From the NCBI GenBank assembly GCA_002118135.1, contig BDIU01000033.1, forward strand, positions 124,001 through 188,000: a stretch of 64,000 bases of DNA. Direction: 5' to 3'. Shown piece by piece: positions 46,460-59,700 of the stretch. Every line of letters starts with the position of its first letter. The stretch's first letter is position 1. Origin of the DNA: Trebouxia sp. TZW2008. Its lineage: Eukaryota > Chlorophyta > Trebouxiophyceae > Trebouxiales > Trebouxiaceae. The position numbers and the translations under genes were made by a program. Below the pieces are notes generated by a model that saw only the letters and a program-made list of their open reading frames with translations, had not been told where the DNA came from and did no database searches.

Positions 46460-47495
46460 TCACAGATCTGCATCAATTCCAGCTGCTGCAAGCTTCTCAG
46501 CTAGCTCACCACTTTGGTAAGCCCCCACGGTGTCTGCAGCCATGCAGAGCAAATGAGTCATGAATGCATGCAAGAGGAAGCATGCAGCTCAAAAGCCACG
46601 AAAACGATGTTGCTGCATCATCAGCAGTTTCCTGCAACAGCATGTGCAAAGCTCCAGGGTGTCGGACTTACCATCACATCCACCAATAAAATCGCCCTTG
46701 ATGAAAACTTGTGGGACAGTGCGCCTGTTGGTCAAAGACCAAAGTGCATCCATCACTTCCTCACCCTCAACTGCAAAGGCAAGCAAAGCTGACTTTGTTT
46801 CTGCAAAAAGACAAGGTACTGCAAATTTGCATGAGTAATTAATGATGAGTTACCAATCAGCCTGTGAAAAGATACTCACCAACTTCATCGAGCTCTACTG
46901 CCATAAAATCCACCTTGATATGCTTGAAAAGGCCTTTCACCTGCAATGATGTCTCAAGATCATGTCATGCTGAACTAGATTGGTGAAGCAGGTGCGACTC
47001 ACAGTTCTGGTACAGATTCTAGACACAACTGTTGCAGTGGCAGCGCAGCCCTTACATGTGAATGCACTCACCTCTGCGCAATAAGGGCACCATGTCTTGC
47101 TGTAGACTATCACAGGATGCTTTTTATTTTTCTCCTTCACCTGATCTTCCTGCACAAAATGTATAACACGGCTGCAGTGTGCAAATACTCTAGATACCAG
47201 TGTAGCACATCTATGGCTTACCAAGCCGGCGGCCAGCACCGGTCTTCTGGTTGAATTGCATCTATGTCCTAAGCGTCCAGACTAAGTTGTCATAGAATTG
47301 CCGCAGTGAGCGCGTCAAGTCACTCGCAACCGAGTACCAACCTGATGGGCGATGGTGCCGAAGGAAAGGTGCGGTTATTGACTGTTGCTTGATGCGCGGA
47401 CTGATTGAAAGCCTTGCGTGAGGAGTGCATGGTCCCTGCGCAAAGGCTTTTGCTAGGGGTTGGCAACTTGCCTGGCATAGTCGACTCAACGACAT
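46460..47495 (-). CDS. CPYC-type (class I) glutaredoxin with N-terminal presequence
   Basis: Glutaredoxins reduce disulfides and glutathione-mixed disulfides using glutathione. Five exons in phase give 158 residues: 47495-47331 (presequence, Arg/Ser/Ala-rich, 'MSLSRLCQASCQPLAKAFAQ'), 47149-47072 ('EKNKKHPVIVYSKTWCPYC'), 46940-46880 ('VKGLFKHIKVDFMAVELDE'), 46770-46672 ('LTNRRTVPQVFIKGDFIGGC') and 46533-46460 ('DTVGAYQSGELAEKL', stop). Active site CPYC, cis-Pro motif TVP and glutathione-binding GGCDD are all present. The presequence points to plastid or mitochondrion. The first exon's donor (TCG|GTTGCG) was picked for phase; TCAG|GTTGGT is out of phase with exon 2. Confidence 0.9.
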
Positions 47496-48579
47496 GCTGA
47501 CTGCTGTTACGTTCGGCGCATGCAGCCTCAAACGCGCAGCACTTCTATTCGCTGCAAAATGACAGGACTGTATTGGGTAATGCCGAAGCAAGGAGAATCC
47601 GCTGCTACAGTCAAACCGCTGTCAGCAAGTAGTCTAGCGAAAACTTATCATGGTCACATCAGTCATAGACTGGAGTCAGTCACCTCATGCACCTCATGCC
47701 ATCTTTGTGCTGTTAAGACTGAGCTACTTCGGAACTGATCAAGCACGAACTTGTTGATCCGTTGTCTGTAAGGTGATAGCCAGCAGGAGCAAGTGCCCAC
47801 AGAGCTTCTGCAGAGGTGTTTTCAGCATCTGAACCCTGCATGCGCATGACAGGCATGCAAACTGACAACTTTGGCTAAAAGCCTGGAAAATTGGGTGATT
47901 CGCATGGACAACAGTCGCAACATATGCATGGCAGGTACTCGACGTCGAAGTCTGCTCACGTGCAATAACGCCTTGAATGCTTTGCTTCTGCACGTTCCTG
48001 CACGTGCCATAAAAAATAACAGCTTCTTCTTCTTCTTCTTTTTGAACTTCCGTAACCTCTTCCGTACAAGTTGGCGAAGCGTGCAATGTCTCTATCGCTC
48101 GATTGAATTGACGCGAGAGCGCTCCACAACTACGTCTGTATCGCATGCTGCTGAGCGCACTGCAACGGCACTGCATGCAGTCTCATGGATGTGTTGTGAG
48201 GTGTTACACCTGCACAAGTACATTTAAAGTGACGTTCTGCCTGGTTGCAGACACCTACATCAAAAGCCCGTATTACTCCTTGCTCAATCATAAGATTTAA
48301 GACCCTGATGATGACCACCATTGCTGCAAATTGTGATCAGATGAACAAGTCAAGCAGGCAAAAAGGTGCTAAGACCTTACTGTTTGACATACCAAGACTA
48401 TGATCAGCATCAGAGGCAGCTGCTCAACCGCATCTGCTGCATGCCAGCTGTTTCATGCACTTGAAGAGCTGTCATACAAAATCTAGACCATGGCTTCACT
48501 GTATTGACACTGCTGCAGCAGCATGCAGCAAGGATTCTCTAGATAGGTCGCGTTTTTAGGACACATACTGTTGCCTGGC
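47496..48579. promoter_or_regulatory. Upstream region of the glutaredoxin; 3' flank of the hydantoinase gene
   Basis: A 1.1-kb stretch without a gene I can support. A C/T-rich run (TTCTTCTTCTTCTTTTTG at about 48026) and scattered short frames are all I see. Both neighbours are on the minus strand, so it holds one terminator and one promoter. Confidence 0.4.
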
Positions 48580-51500
48580 TCACACTTCATCCAAGCCAAA
48601 AGCTTGTGGTCCCACAACCCGCAAGGCCTCTGGAGTGAGCAGCTTTGGGTTGGCTGGCAACAACAGCACAGACAGTCTCAAGCCATATCGCAGTTCTTCA
48701 GTCGCCACTGGGTGTGCACCTAGCAGCACACGATATCCTCACCAGATTGTTTAGCCAATGCACTGTGACATGCTGCTCTGAGACATCAAAAGTATGTAAG
48801 GCAGACACTACAGGGGTTTGCTAGCAATGCCATACAAACACAAGTGCATCGAATGACATGGGAGGTGTATGCCATGCAAGCGTGCAAGGCTAGACATCTA
48901 TATGCGCATCAAGCACACAAGACAGGATCACATGCTCGATGGTTCATGCCGACAGCAATCTGAACATTTCGCACACGGTGTCACCCAAGCAAGTCCACAG
49001 GCAAAAGTCCAACCGACACCGTAACACTTACTGTCAGAGTCAAGGCAGCAGATGAGCTCAGGCACAAGCGCTTTGGTTTGATTGTTGATGCTGAGCGCCA
49101 GGTTCTCATTTTGGAACTGGATGTGGGCTTGCTGCTCATGCCAGTCACCCAGGCCACTCAGGCACATGTGACCTCTGGCAAATCCATCAGTTGTACTGCG
49201 CTGAACGTCAGTGACTTTACCTGCACCATCCAAGCAAAGGTTTCTAGCAGCATGTGCAGCAGTGCGCTGTCATCTCACCATATAAGGGCTGCACATACTG
49301 ACAACGTGGCTGTGAAATTTGGCCCTGTCACCAATTGCTTGTTCCCATCTCACTGGCTCAATCATCAATCAAAGCACCAAAGAGGGCATGTTGACACGAG
49401 TCACAGGTCTTGTGACACTGTAAGGCTAGCAAGATCTCTATGGCCGAAGAATTAGCAGCAACTGCACAGTCAGCACTAAAGCATACCTACAAACACAAAT
49501 TTGCCTTGGCCAGCATGAACAACAGCTGCAACAGGGTCTGCCATTTCCCTACAGGCTAGCTCAACAGTCTGGCCAATCTGCAATGTCAAAGTCAAGTCTT
49601 GAGCTTTCACAAACACAACTTCGCTCTGGCCAGCATCAGCAACAGCTGCAACAGGGTCTGCCATTTCCCTACAGGCTAGCTCAATGTCAAAGTCAACTCT
49701 TGAGCCTCACCTGCAAACACAACTTGCCCTGGCCAGCATCAGCAGCTGCTGCGACAGGTTCTCCTGTTTGCCTGCAGGCTAGCACAGCAGCTTGGCCAAT
49801 CTGCAGCGCCAAAGTCAACTCTTACCCTTACCTCTGAAGACAACTCTGCCTTTGCCAGCATCAGCAGCCGCTGCAACAGGGTCTGCCTTCTGGCTGCGCG
49901 CTAGCTCAACAGCCTGACCAATCTGCAATGCCAAGGTGACAGATGACTGGATGGCCACCTCGCGCAGCTGCTTGCCTGTGACAGGTGCCGAGGCAAAGCC
50001 CGCGCTGCAACCCATGGCTTCACACACCTGCATGGTCACAACGCTGTGTCATTGCAAAGCAAGATTTCAGCTTGTCAAGCATTGCTACAAATTGTATGCT
50101 GCTTGAGCGGTTGCATGTGATGCACCTGGAAACGTGTGAGAGGTGATGGCTGTAGCAATAGATGCAGTGGTGGCAGCCCTGAAAAGGCATGCAGTACAGA
50201 TGCGCGCCGGCATTTGATGACCATGAAAGACCATGACATTCGAGCCTGCCGTGCAAATTGTAAATCTACCCTACAAGCGTAAACTCCTGTGACCTGTTGG
50301 ACTACCTTGAGCAAAACCACAGAAAAGGTTTAGAATTCTGCATGCCATATTGCTCCAATCTGGTAGCTCACATATATATCGTCACAGCAAGCTCACATGG
50401 CTTGCAGCAAGATGCAACATGCATCTGATCATTTACTAAGCATGCAAGACAATGGAGCTTACCGGTCTCAGTATGCGCTCCAGATTGTAAATATCGGCTA
50501 CGCTCTGCACCACGACAGCATTGCCCTTTGCATCTGCTAACGCTGCTGGAGCAACAGGCACACCATATATAGCCGTGGTCATCATCTGCAGCACCCATGG
50601 CAGCACATTTGATCAGTTCATGCAGTTCACGGTCTGGGTCAGGGCGTTGCATGTGGCTCAATAAGACTCGTGACTTGACAGTAGAGGATGCTTCTGCAGC
50701 ACTTGAAGTACCACAAAGGGAGTTAGGGATATAGGAAGCAAGCAGGACCCTGACGATGTGGCTCCAGTGTTTCATGCTAGCATGCAGCATAGTAAAAAGG
50801 GGTTGTTCATTGGCTGGTCGAAGACAGAAAATGTCAGCCAACTGAAGCCTCGTCCATGGAGCAGCTGCTGCGGCAATGTCTGACATCACAAAGAATGATT
50901 CAACCTTGAAGTGAGCAGAGTCACAAGCAAATTGGTCCATAAGCATCGCAGTGAGATACACAGAGCGCTGTGCCCTCAGCAGCAACATAAATCATCGTGA
51001 AGTGCATCGTAACAACACAACATGTTGATTGCATCCTTGACTCCTGGACTGGACCCCTGACCATATGTGTAACAAACATCACCATTGCTCTTGACCAAAG
51101 AGGATCAAAGAGACATGCTTGCCGGGCACAGGTGAACTGAATTGGCAGATCAGTACACCATCGGCAAGAGTATCACACTTGTAGCTCAGGAAAGGCTCTG
51201 CCCATGAAGTCAGCATCAACAACGGGCAATCCCATGGATGCCGCCACAGTCAGCGCTTCCAGTCCATTGCCACCGCCAATCTCTCCTGCCACAATGGCGT
51301 ATGCTTCCTGCCCCACAGCCGATATCACGATCACATCTGTGCAACACTGCATTTGCATGCTGACCCGTGGAGTCAGCATCAATAACAGGTAGTTCCAGGG
51401 CTGCTGCCGCGTTGCGGGCTTGTAATCTATTACCACCTCCCATCTCCCCTGCCACAATGGCATGTGCATCCTGCCCCACAGCCTGCATCACAACCACAGC

Positions 51501-53670
51501 TGTGGAGCCCTCATTTTGCACCCATAAAGTCAGCCTCAACAGCAGGCGGATGCATGGCCGCTGCCACATTTAGGGCTTTCAGTCCATTGCCACCATGGAT
51601 CCCCCTTGCCACAAAGGCAAATGCTTCTTGCCCCGCAGCCTGCATTGCCACCACAGCTGTGGCAATGTTCATTTGGCATGCCAGCCAAGCATTGAGCAAG
51701 CTGAAGCAGTGTTCCTGAAGCTTGTCTGCAGTCTGTGCAACAGCCAGACTAGTAAGACAAGCTTGTCCTTAAGGTCATGACTACTTACAGCACTATATGC
51801 TGGGCTTCCAAGCATACAGAGCTTGCAGCCTAAGACCCCAGTGCGTTGTTGATGACAGTTACAGTTATTAGCAGCAACAGACCAAAGCCTTTTTGGACAC
51901 TTGCTGCTCCATGCTTTAGCTTCATGATACCGCAGTCTGCTTATTGCACCGCCTTTGCAGATGCGCCTTGCAAAAAAAACTGCTCTTGTGGCTGCTGTCC
52001 CTTATGCATTCTGTATACACTGTCTTTGGCAAGCATGCACATCAGGAGCATGAGCGTTGGTACCTTGAGCACTGCTGCAGCAGCAGCTTCAGCTTGGCTG
52101 CTGTCCAGCTTCTCAATGCTGACAGTGGGAGCTCCCATGTAGCTGGCATCCACTGCATAGGCATCCTCAGGCACTGCTGAGCAAGGAATCACCCTGACTT
52201 CCTTCCCTCTGCAAGAACAGTCAGTCGTGGTCACTCCACCATGCTATGGCACTGGTTACATGCGCATGAAGTTCTGCTTGACATGGTGGCAGCCTCACAC
52301 GCATCTCCTGCATCACCTGTTTATGCTGATTGTATTGCACAGCCTGCAGAGCAGCAATTCCTCATGCAGAGGTTGCTCCAGCTGCGTCTTTTTAAATCGC
52401 ACATAGACCTCCTGTCCTGAAGGGCACCTTGATGCAAAAGGCCTGTGGGAACTGAGGGACAGGTTAAGGTAGCAACAAGGGGTCTCACATGCAGTATCAC
52501 AGCAGCTGCAATTGATGACATGACACTTGTGTAACTTTCAACGTTGGACTATCATTGTGAATACTAGGATGACTACTACCAGCCAGGCTGGCATGTACAG
52601 ATTTGCCGTCAACCCTGATAGCAGTTATGCCATACACTCACAGTATCTTTGATAGCTCACAACATGTCCACTGAGCATCTGCCGTGACACTAAGCCCAGA
52701 GCTTTTGGATGACAAGTGAAACTAAGCAGCAGGAAGATGAGTGTCAGCAATGACACTTGCCTGTCTAATGATTGCAGCAGCTTCAGCTTAGCTCTGTGGC
52801 AACTCCCACCGCCTCCACATCCAAGAATACCACAGCCTGCATTATTCGCGTGCCTGTTTGTCTCACAACAGACAAACTATAGCAAAATGAAGAGGCTGAG
52901 CTGTCTCGGCTATTGACTGACGCATGCATGCTGAGTTGTCTGCACCCATTCACATATGGCACTGGATGACATTTGTCTGTACACACGTGTCATTGCAGAT
53001 GTGTCACTAGCATGCAGCTGCTGTTATGAGTGATGCATATTGCCCTCCCTGAGTCATCTGGACAACTGCCCATTCTGGTGTAGTTATAGCACCTCCAGAC
53101 AGTACTGTACAGCAGTAGCATCATTTACTCCAGTTGTGCCCCACCTATAGCAAGAGCCTCCACATGCGTAATAAGACACCCAGCTTCAGAGTCACCAAGC
53201 TTGGCAGAATTTAGGGGCTCTGCTGCAGGTCTGTCAACAATATGCAGCTGACAAGTAAGCATCACATGATGCCATGTAAAGCCCACCTATGGCTAGAGCC
53301 TCCACATGCGCTTCTGTCACCAACCACCCAGTTTGATGTTCTCCTGCAGTCACAGGCTCTGCTGCAACGCCGTCTCTTGCAGGAGTGGGGGCAGGCGGTG
53401 TAGCAGATCTGGGGGTTGACAAGGTCGCATTTGCAGTCTCTGAAGGTTGAGTTTGGTTTTGTGTGGCTTCATTTACTTGCTGCCTTTGCTGCTGCTGCTG
53501 CTGCTGCTGCAGCATCAACTTTTGTTGATCTGATTGTGGTCGAGAAGACTGTGACTTAGCCGTGTGCTGCTGATCTGATTGGATTTGCTGCTGAGTAGGG
53601 AGATGCTGATACAAATCTTGTTGAGTTGGTTGTGACTGATTTGGTGGTTGCTGAATTGACTGCTGCTGCT

Positions 53671-53707
<37 letters not shown>

Positions 53708-56700
53708 CTGTTGCTCCGGCTCATGCTGCTGATGTGAACCTTGCTGAGGCATTTGCTGCTGAATTGGGTGATGCTGAGTCAGCTGCTGCTGATTTGGCAG
53801 CTGTTGATCTGCTGCTTGCTGAGGCAACTGCTGCACTGTGTGGTGTTCTGCACTATGTGCTGCCATGTGTATGTCACCAACAACTTGAACATGCAGTCTG
53901 ACCACCCCTCCAGGCAGATATGCCAAAGGTACCTCATCTAGAGCCACCACCTGTAATGCAAAGCAATACAAAAAGGCCTCCAATGACAAGAACAGCAATA
54001 CTGTTGCTAGTGAAAGTCCAACTGACGGTGATGATGGCATAGTAGATGGTACCTTGTTGAACAGGCGCCAAAGTGTGCGGCCCATGTGTCGTCTTGCCGA
54101 TGCAGCTTCTTGTGAGCATCATGATAGCGGGACCGACTGTTCAGTCACACAAAATGATGAGATTCCGCAACATCATCAACGGCAGCTTTGTAGCCATTGA
54201 GCATTTAGCCGCTTGTGCTTGCTGCTTTTTGAGGTATCTGAAGCTAGAGGTTGCAATAGCAGAAATATGATCCCAAAAACATGCTTGACAGTCATGTACA
54301 TGGGCAGACACTGTAGGTATATTTTGGAAGGTTAGCAGGTGTGCCTCACCTTGCATGTTGACGGATCAGCACCAGCTTGCACAGCTTTGGCATGAGCAGC
54401 TGCTTGGGCCTCTGCAAGCCTGACTGAGCGGTGCTGCCCTTCTGGGCCCATCCTGAAGACGCCATCTATCGTACCGCTCACCTGTTATACTCACACCGTT
54501 GAGATTGCACTGTTACTCTTGCACTGCAACCTTCACACTGAAGCACTGCTACATTTGCATTGTCACACTCGTACTGACCTGTGCAGCTGAAGTGCAGATA
54601 TGATGAGCTGATGTGAGCATTCATGATGACTGTCATGTCATGGCATGTCACCTTCACGAATAGCTTGCAGTTGCTGTTGCCTTGTGCAAATGCCTATTGG
54701 TGCCCGCGCCATGACGACCAGGGTCAGACCAGCAAAGTTGGAGCATGATTCAGTCATATGCTGGAATGAAGCATGCCCTGTTACAAACACAGACTTTGCA
54801 TGTGAATGCACGTCACTCAACGTCGCACAGCTGTGCAGCAAGCCAAGCCTTCATATGATCCAAACGGTATGTTGCTGTGGCAGATACTCTCTCGTTAATG
54901 TCGCAAGAGATCACAAGATGCACATGAATGCAAAATTGATTCAGTGCATCAAAACCTCAAAATTATGAAGCGCAACAGGCACTTCAAGTCATCATGCACC
55001 TGAGGTATGGCTGCACCAACTGCATTTGCCACATCAGCATGGAGAGGCTTGATGATCCTGGATGCACCTTTCAGGGCTGTTTCACACAGCCCTGCTCCAC
55101 CTCCAACCACAATCACAGGAACATCACCTGCAGCAACATGCACATGCTTTTCTCAAGGCGCTGCCCAGCAACATGTCATTGAAATTCACAAGAATGTCAG
55201 TTGCAAAACATGTTATCTGCTTTCATCAAGTCACTGCCTGACAGCATGTCATTGACAATCACAACAATACCATCTGCATGTCGCATTTGCTTTTGTCAGG
55301 CCTCTGCAATGACAGAATGTGCCATTCTGTCAATCATGCAATGCCAAAGCCTCCTGTTATAGATTTTGGAGGGCACAGGGGTTTCCATCATACTGCTGCC
55401 TGACAGTATGTTGTCAATGTAACATGCCATATCCTGTCGCAGCTGTTGTAATGCGTTGCTTCCATTGCAGACAGCTGCTGTCTGTGCGTGTGGGTAGAAG
55501 AATGTGATGAAGCAATTATGCTGTTTCCTGATTGTGCTTGCAAGTCAATACTTAAAAGTCGATAGCTGCAAGTCAACTAGGCCTCAGCGATCAATCCACA
55601 CTGTGACAGCAATGTTGCACTTGGTCAGCATTGCACTTAGTCGGCATTGCACTTAGTCAGCATTGCACTTTGTCAGCATTGCACTTAGTCAGCATTGCAC
55701 TTTGTCAGCATTGCACTTAGTCAGCATTGCTAGCCAGGGGCAGCTGAGGTTGCATGAACACCTGGTGAGGTCTTCACTTGGTCAATACACCGCTGCAGCA
55801 TGTGTTGCATGACGTCCCATGCCTGCTGCGCACCCTGCTCAGACAGCACTGCAGCAGCACAGCCCACAGCTGGAGTGGCAGCAAAACAATCCAGCTGATG
55901 TATGCCAATCAAGTGCCAGGCAATGGACACACATAGACTTTGGCATAGTTGCAGCAAAGCCAATGTGTTTTTGATTCAAGAGGGACAGCAGTGACGTGCA
56001 GCTAGGCACAGCAGTCTGACATCCAGCAGGCACAGTAAGCTGAAAAGGTTCACACATTTGCATGTCAGTGGGCGGATGTGGCATGGACTACCCTGCAACA
56101 TACTTGACCACATGATATGGCAGGGCAGGGCAGGGCAGGGCAGGGCAGGGCAGGGAGATGAAGCAGAGGTTTAAGGCGTACTCATTGCTGCCAGCTCTTG
56201 TTTGCCTAGCTGCATCTTGCCTAGCCTGACTGCAACATCTGTTGCGGTGCAAGTCTTGCCTCCAAACACCAAGGCCCTGCAGCAGCAGAAGCATCAAAAT
56301 TGAGAACAGATGATCCAAGGCAGCTCTACATTCATGTGTTGTGAGGCAGCACTTCTTGAGAAGGCAGATGGTTGCAACATATGCACTGTCGGTGAACAAA
56401 ACAGTAATGCCCAATGATGCGACGCATCTCTCCATTGCTACTTCTCGTTCATGGAGAGACACCAAAGCTTGAATTGCAAGCAAAAACAACAAATACTGCC
56501 AGGGACTGAGCAGGATTGCATCAGCAGTGGAGTTGGACATTTGCGACAGATGCACCTTCTGTGCAGGGTGCATGTCATGCAGTATGACCATCTACATCTT
56601 TCGTAGACATTGATGCAGGACAACATGTCAAGCAGCATGGCTGCAGGATACATTAGTGCATGCAAACCCACATCATCTTTACAGACCGAGTTTGCCAGCA

Positions 56701-59700
56701 AAATCTGACTGTTGCACCTGGTGGTAAGCTGACTGCCAACGCTGTCTGGCCCTACAGTGCACTTGCCCTCATGCCATCTAACAATACTGCCACCTCCCAA
56801 CCCTGCAGCAACGCACAAAAGTGAAAGACTGAGAAAGCTGCAGCAAGGTACACAACGTAAGGACCAAGGGACCTGCAGCAAAGTCTGGGGCAAAAGGACT
56901 GAGAGCCTTGCCCTAAAAGATTGCCTTAATGCAGAGGACAGAAGGACTAAGAAGCAAGGGCAGAGTCAGAACCAGAATCAGACTTTCAGTTGAGCGTGCT
57001 TGATTGTGCCTGATTAGAGTATCATGCAGTCAACTGCTTGCTGAGGATGCGCTGAGGACCCAGGTAGCCTTGCCAATTTCAAGCAAGTGCTTGTCAAACA
57101 ATAAACAACCCATGCTGAAGGTAGACCCCAGTTACAGGAAGGTGCTTGTGTAAACCAACCCAATGCTATCTGGCACGATGTGCAGTGCATAAGTAGGTAT
57201 TGTCTGCAGGACCAACAGGTAGCTCTGACATTGGCAAAAAGTTACTGACAAACAATGACATACCAATGCTGAAGATGTCAGGCACACGTTGGTTGATTCT
57301 GACGCCTGCAAGCTGTGCTTCTGGAAGCTGGCCTCTTGGGAAGCCTTGCTGCAGCACTCCCACATCTGTTGTGGTACCTCCAATGTCCACCACAATGCCA
57401 TCTGCAATGTCAAACTCCAAGTTGTCAAGCAGGGAAGCAACAATGCTGAAGATGTCAGGCTTGCGTTGATTGATCCTGCAAGCTGTACTTCTGTGGAAGC
57501 TGGCTGAGGACAGCCTTGTTGCAGCACTCCCACGTTGTTGTGGCACCGCCGATATCTACCACCATGCCATCTGCAACATCAGATTTTGACATCTAAACTT
57601 TCCAGCTTTTGACGAGCTAACTGGGAAGCCTTGTTGCAGCACTCCCACGTCCGCTGTGGTTCCTCCAATGTACACAACAATGCTGTCTGCAACATGTCAA
57701 GTCGAGCATGCAAGAACAACACACTCAATTAAGGGCCAAGTTCAAATGGGAACAGTGCAGCAGCACTTGGCAGGCCTGAAAGCTGTGCATGATATGGCTT
57801 TTGTACATGGTTTCAATAGCAGCAGGCGGGTAGAGACACTGTGAACAGGGACAAAACGCAGTGGCCAAGCAGTCCTACAGTACCTGACAGGCCTGACAGC
57901 TGTGCATGGTGTGTCTTCTGTACATGATTTGATGAGCAGCAAGCTGGTGATTACACCACGGATAAGGGCAAACAGCAGTAGGCAGGCAGTCCTACAGTAC
58001 CTGACAGGCCTGACAGCTGGGCATGGTGTGTCTCCTGTACATGATTTCATGGGCAGCAAGCTGGTGAGTACACCATGGATAGAGTCAAAACGCAGTGGGC
58101 AGGCAGTCCTACAGTACCTGACAGGCCTGACAGCTGTGCATGATATGTCATTTGTACATGATTGCATGAGCAGCAAGCTGGTGACTACACCATGGATAGG
58201 GGCAAACAGCAGTGGACAGGCAGTCCTACAAGACCTGACAAGCCTGACAGCTGTGTGTAGTGTGTCTCCTGTACATGATTTCTTGGGCAGCAAGCTGGTG
58301 AGCACACTCTGGATAGGGGCTAACAGCAGTAGGTAGGCAGTCCTACAGTACCTGACAGGCCTGACAGCCGTATGTGGTGTAGCTGCTTTGCATGGTTTCA
58401 ATAGCAGCAAGCTGGGGAGCACACCATGGGTAGGAGGAGAAGGCAGTGGGTAGACAGTCTTTCAGCACCTGACAGGCCAGACAGCTGTGCAGCGCCTCGC
58501 AGGGAGTTAACAGGGCCGCTTTGGAAGGTGTGCAAAGGCAGCTGTTGAGCCCTCTCAGCGCTCATCAGCGTCCCATCATTGCCTGTCAGGTACAAAGGGG
58601 CATGCAGCCCAAGACCTGCACAGCATTAAACCTTTGACATGCAGTATTTAGGGAAATCTATTGCAGCTACTGCTGCGGGCAGTGCTGACATCAGCATTAC
58701 AGAGTAATGCCGGCAGTGCTAGAAGCTTGGAGTGCGCTTTCTTTGCTTGCGTCTGTTGTGCTGCAGGCAAGTTGGTGGATGGCAACTCATGTGTTCAGTG
58801 CCACAGGAAGAGTCCCAGCTCATGACAGATGTGCTAATGACAGCACTACATCTACCATTATACAGCAACAAGCTGACAGTTTGATCACCACAGCACTTGC
58901 AACCACGTGCAAAGCTCAGCCACAGGAAAAGTCCCAGCTCATGACAGGTGTGCTGAATACAGCACTACATCTAGCCTTTGAAACAGCAGATGATCGCATC
59001 TTGGGGCCCACAGCAGATACGTACCTAGCAAGGCCTGTGAGCCCCTCTAGTTTGCGTTTTTATGTATATGTGTTGTGTACAGCAGTTGCAAACACACATA
59101 GTACAGCTCAGGGCACATCAACATAAGGCACTGTGTGCGCTTTGCTCAGTCTTGTTGAAATGGTATGAAACACACCTTGCAAAGCGGTTGACAGAGATGG
59201 CATGATCTGATCTGCCAGGGGTTGCAGACATGCATTCATCACAGCAGCATTCTCCCTTTCTAGCAGGCCTAGCTCAGTAAAGCTGTGGCTCATGGTGACA
59301 TGTACCTCGCCTGCACTGCAACAATACTACACTGGTGTTGGTGGCCATCTATGATTTGATGTTGCGTCTCATCATGGCAGCCCGCCTTGACCCTGCGCAA
59401 TGTGCCATGTGCAATGCATGGCCCAAACGAAATGCAATGAGCATGGCGGTGCATGCAGTGCATGGATGAATAACAGCATGCTCCGCCATGCAGTGCATGA
59501 TGTTCAGTCAATACCTCTGTGGCTCAAACATGACTTGAGCCATGCACATCTAGCTCCTGTGCTAGAATGTGTAAGTGAGATGTTTTGTTTTCAAACTGTT
59601 CAGCTATGTGCATTGCCAAGGCTGTGATCTTACCTTTCCCATGCTCCTTGATAATTGCAGCAGCAGCTTCCTCTTGTGAACTATTGACTGGTGCAAAAAT

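Noticed and set aside
47871..48227. Plus-strand 118-codon frame upstream of the glutaredoxin
   Set aside because: Non-ATG-supported composition, Phe run from a TTC repeat, no homology or splice signals.
55617..55728. CRISPR-like short regular repeats
   Set aside because: Units are directly head to tail without spacers, in a eukaryotic intron.
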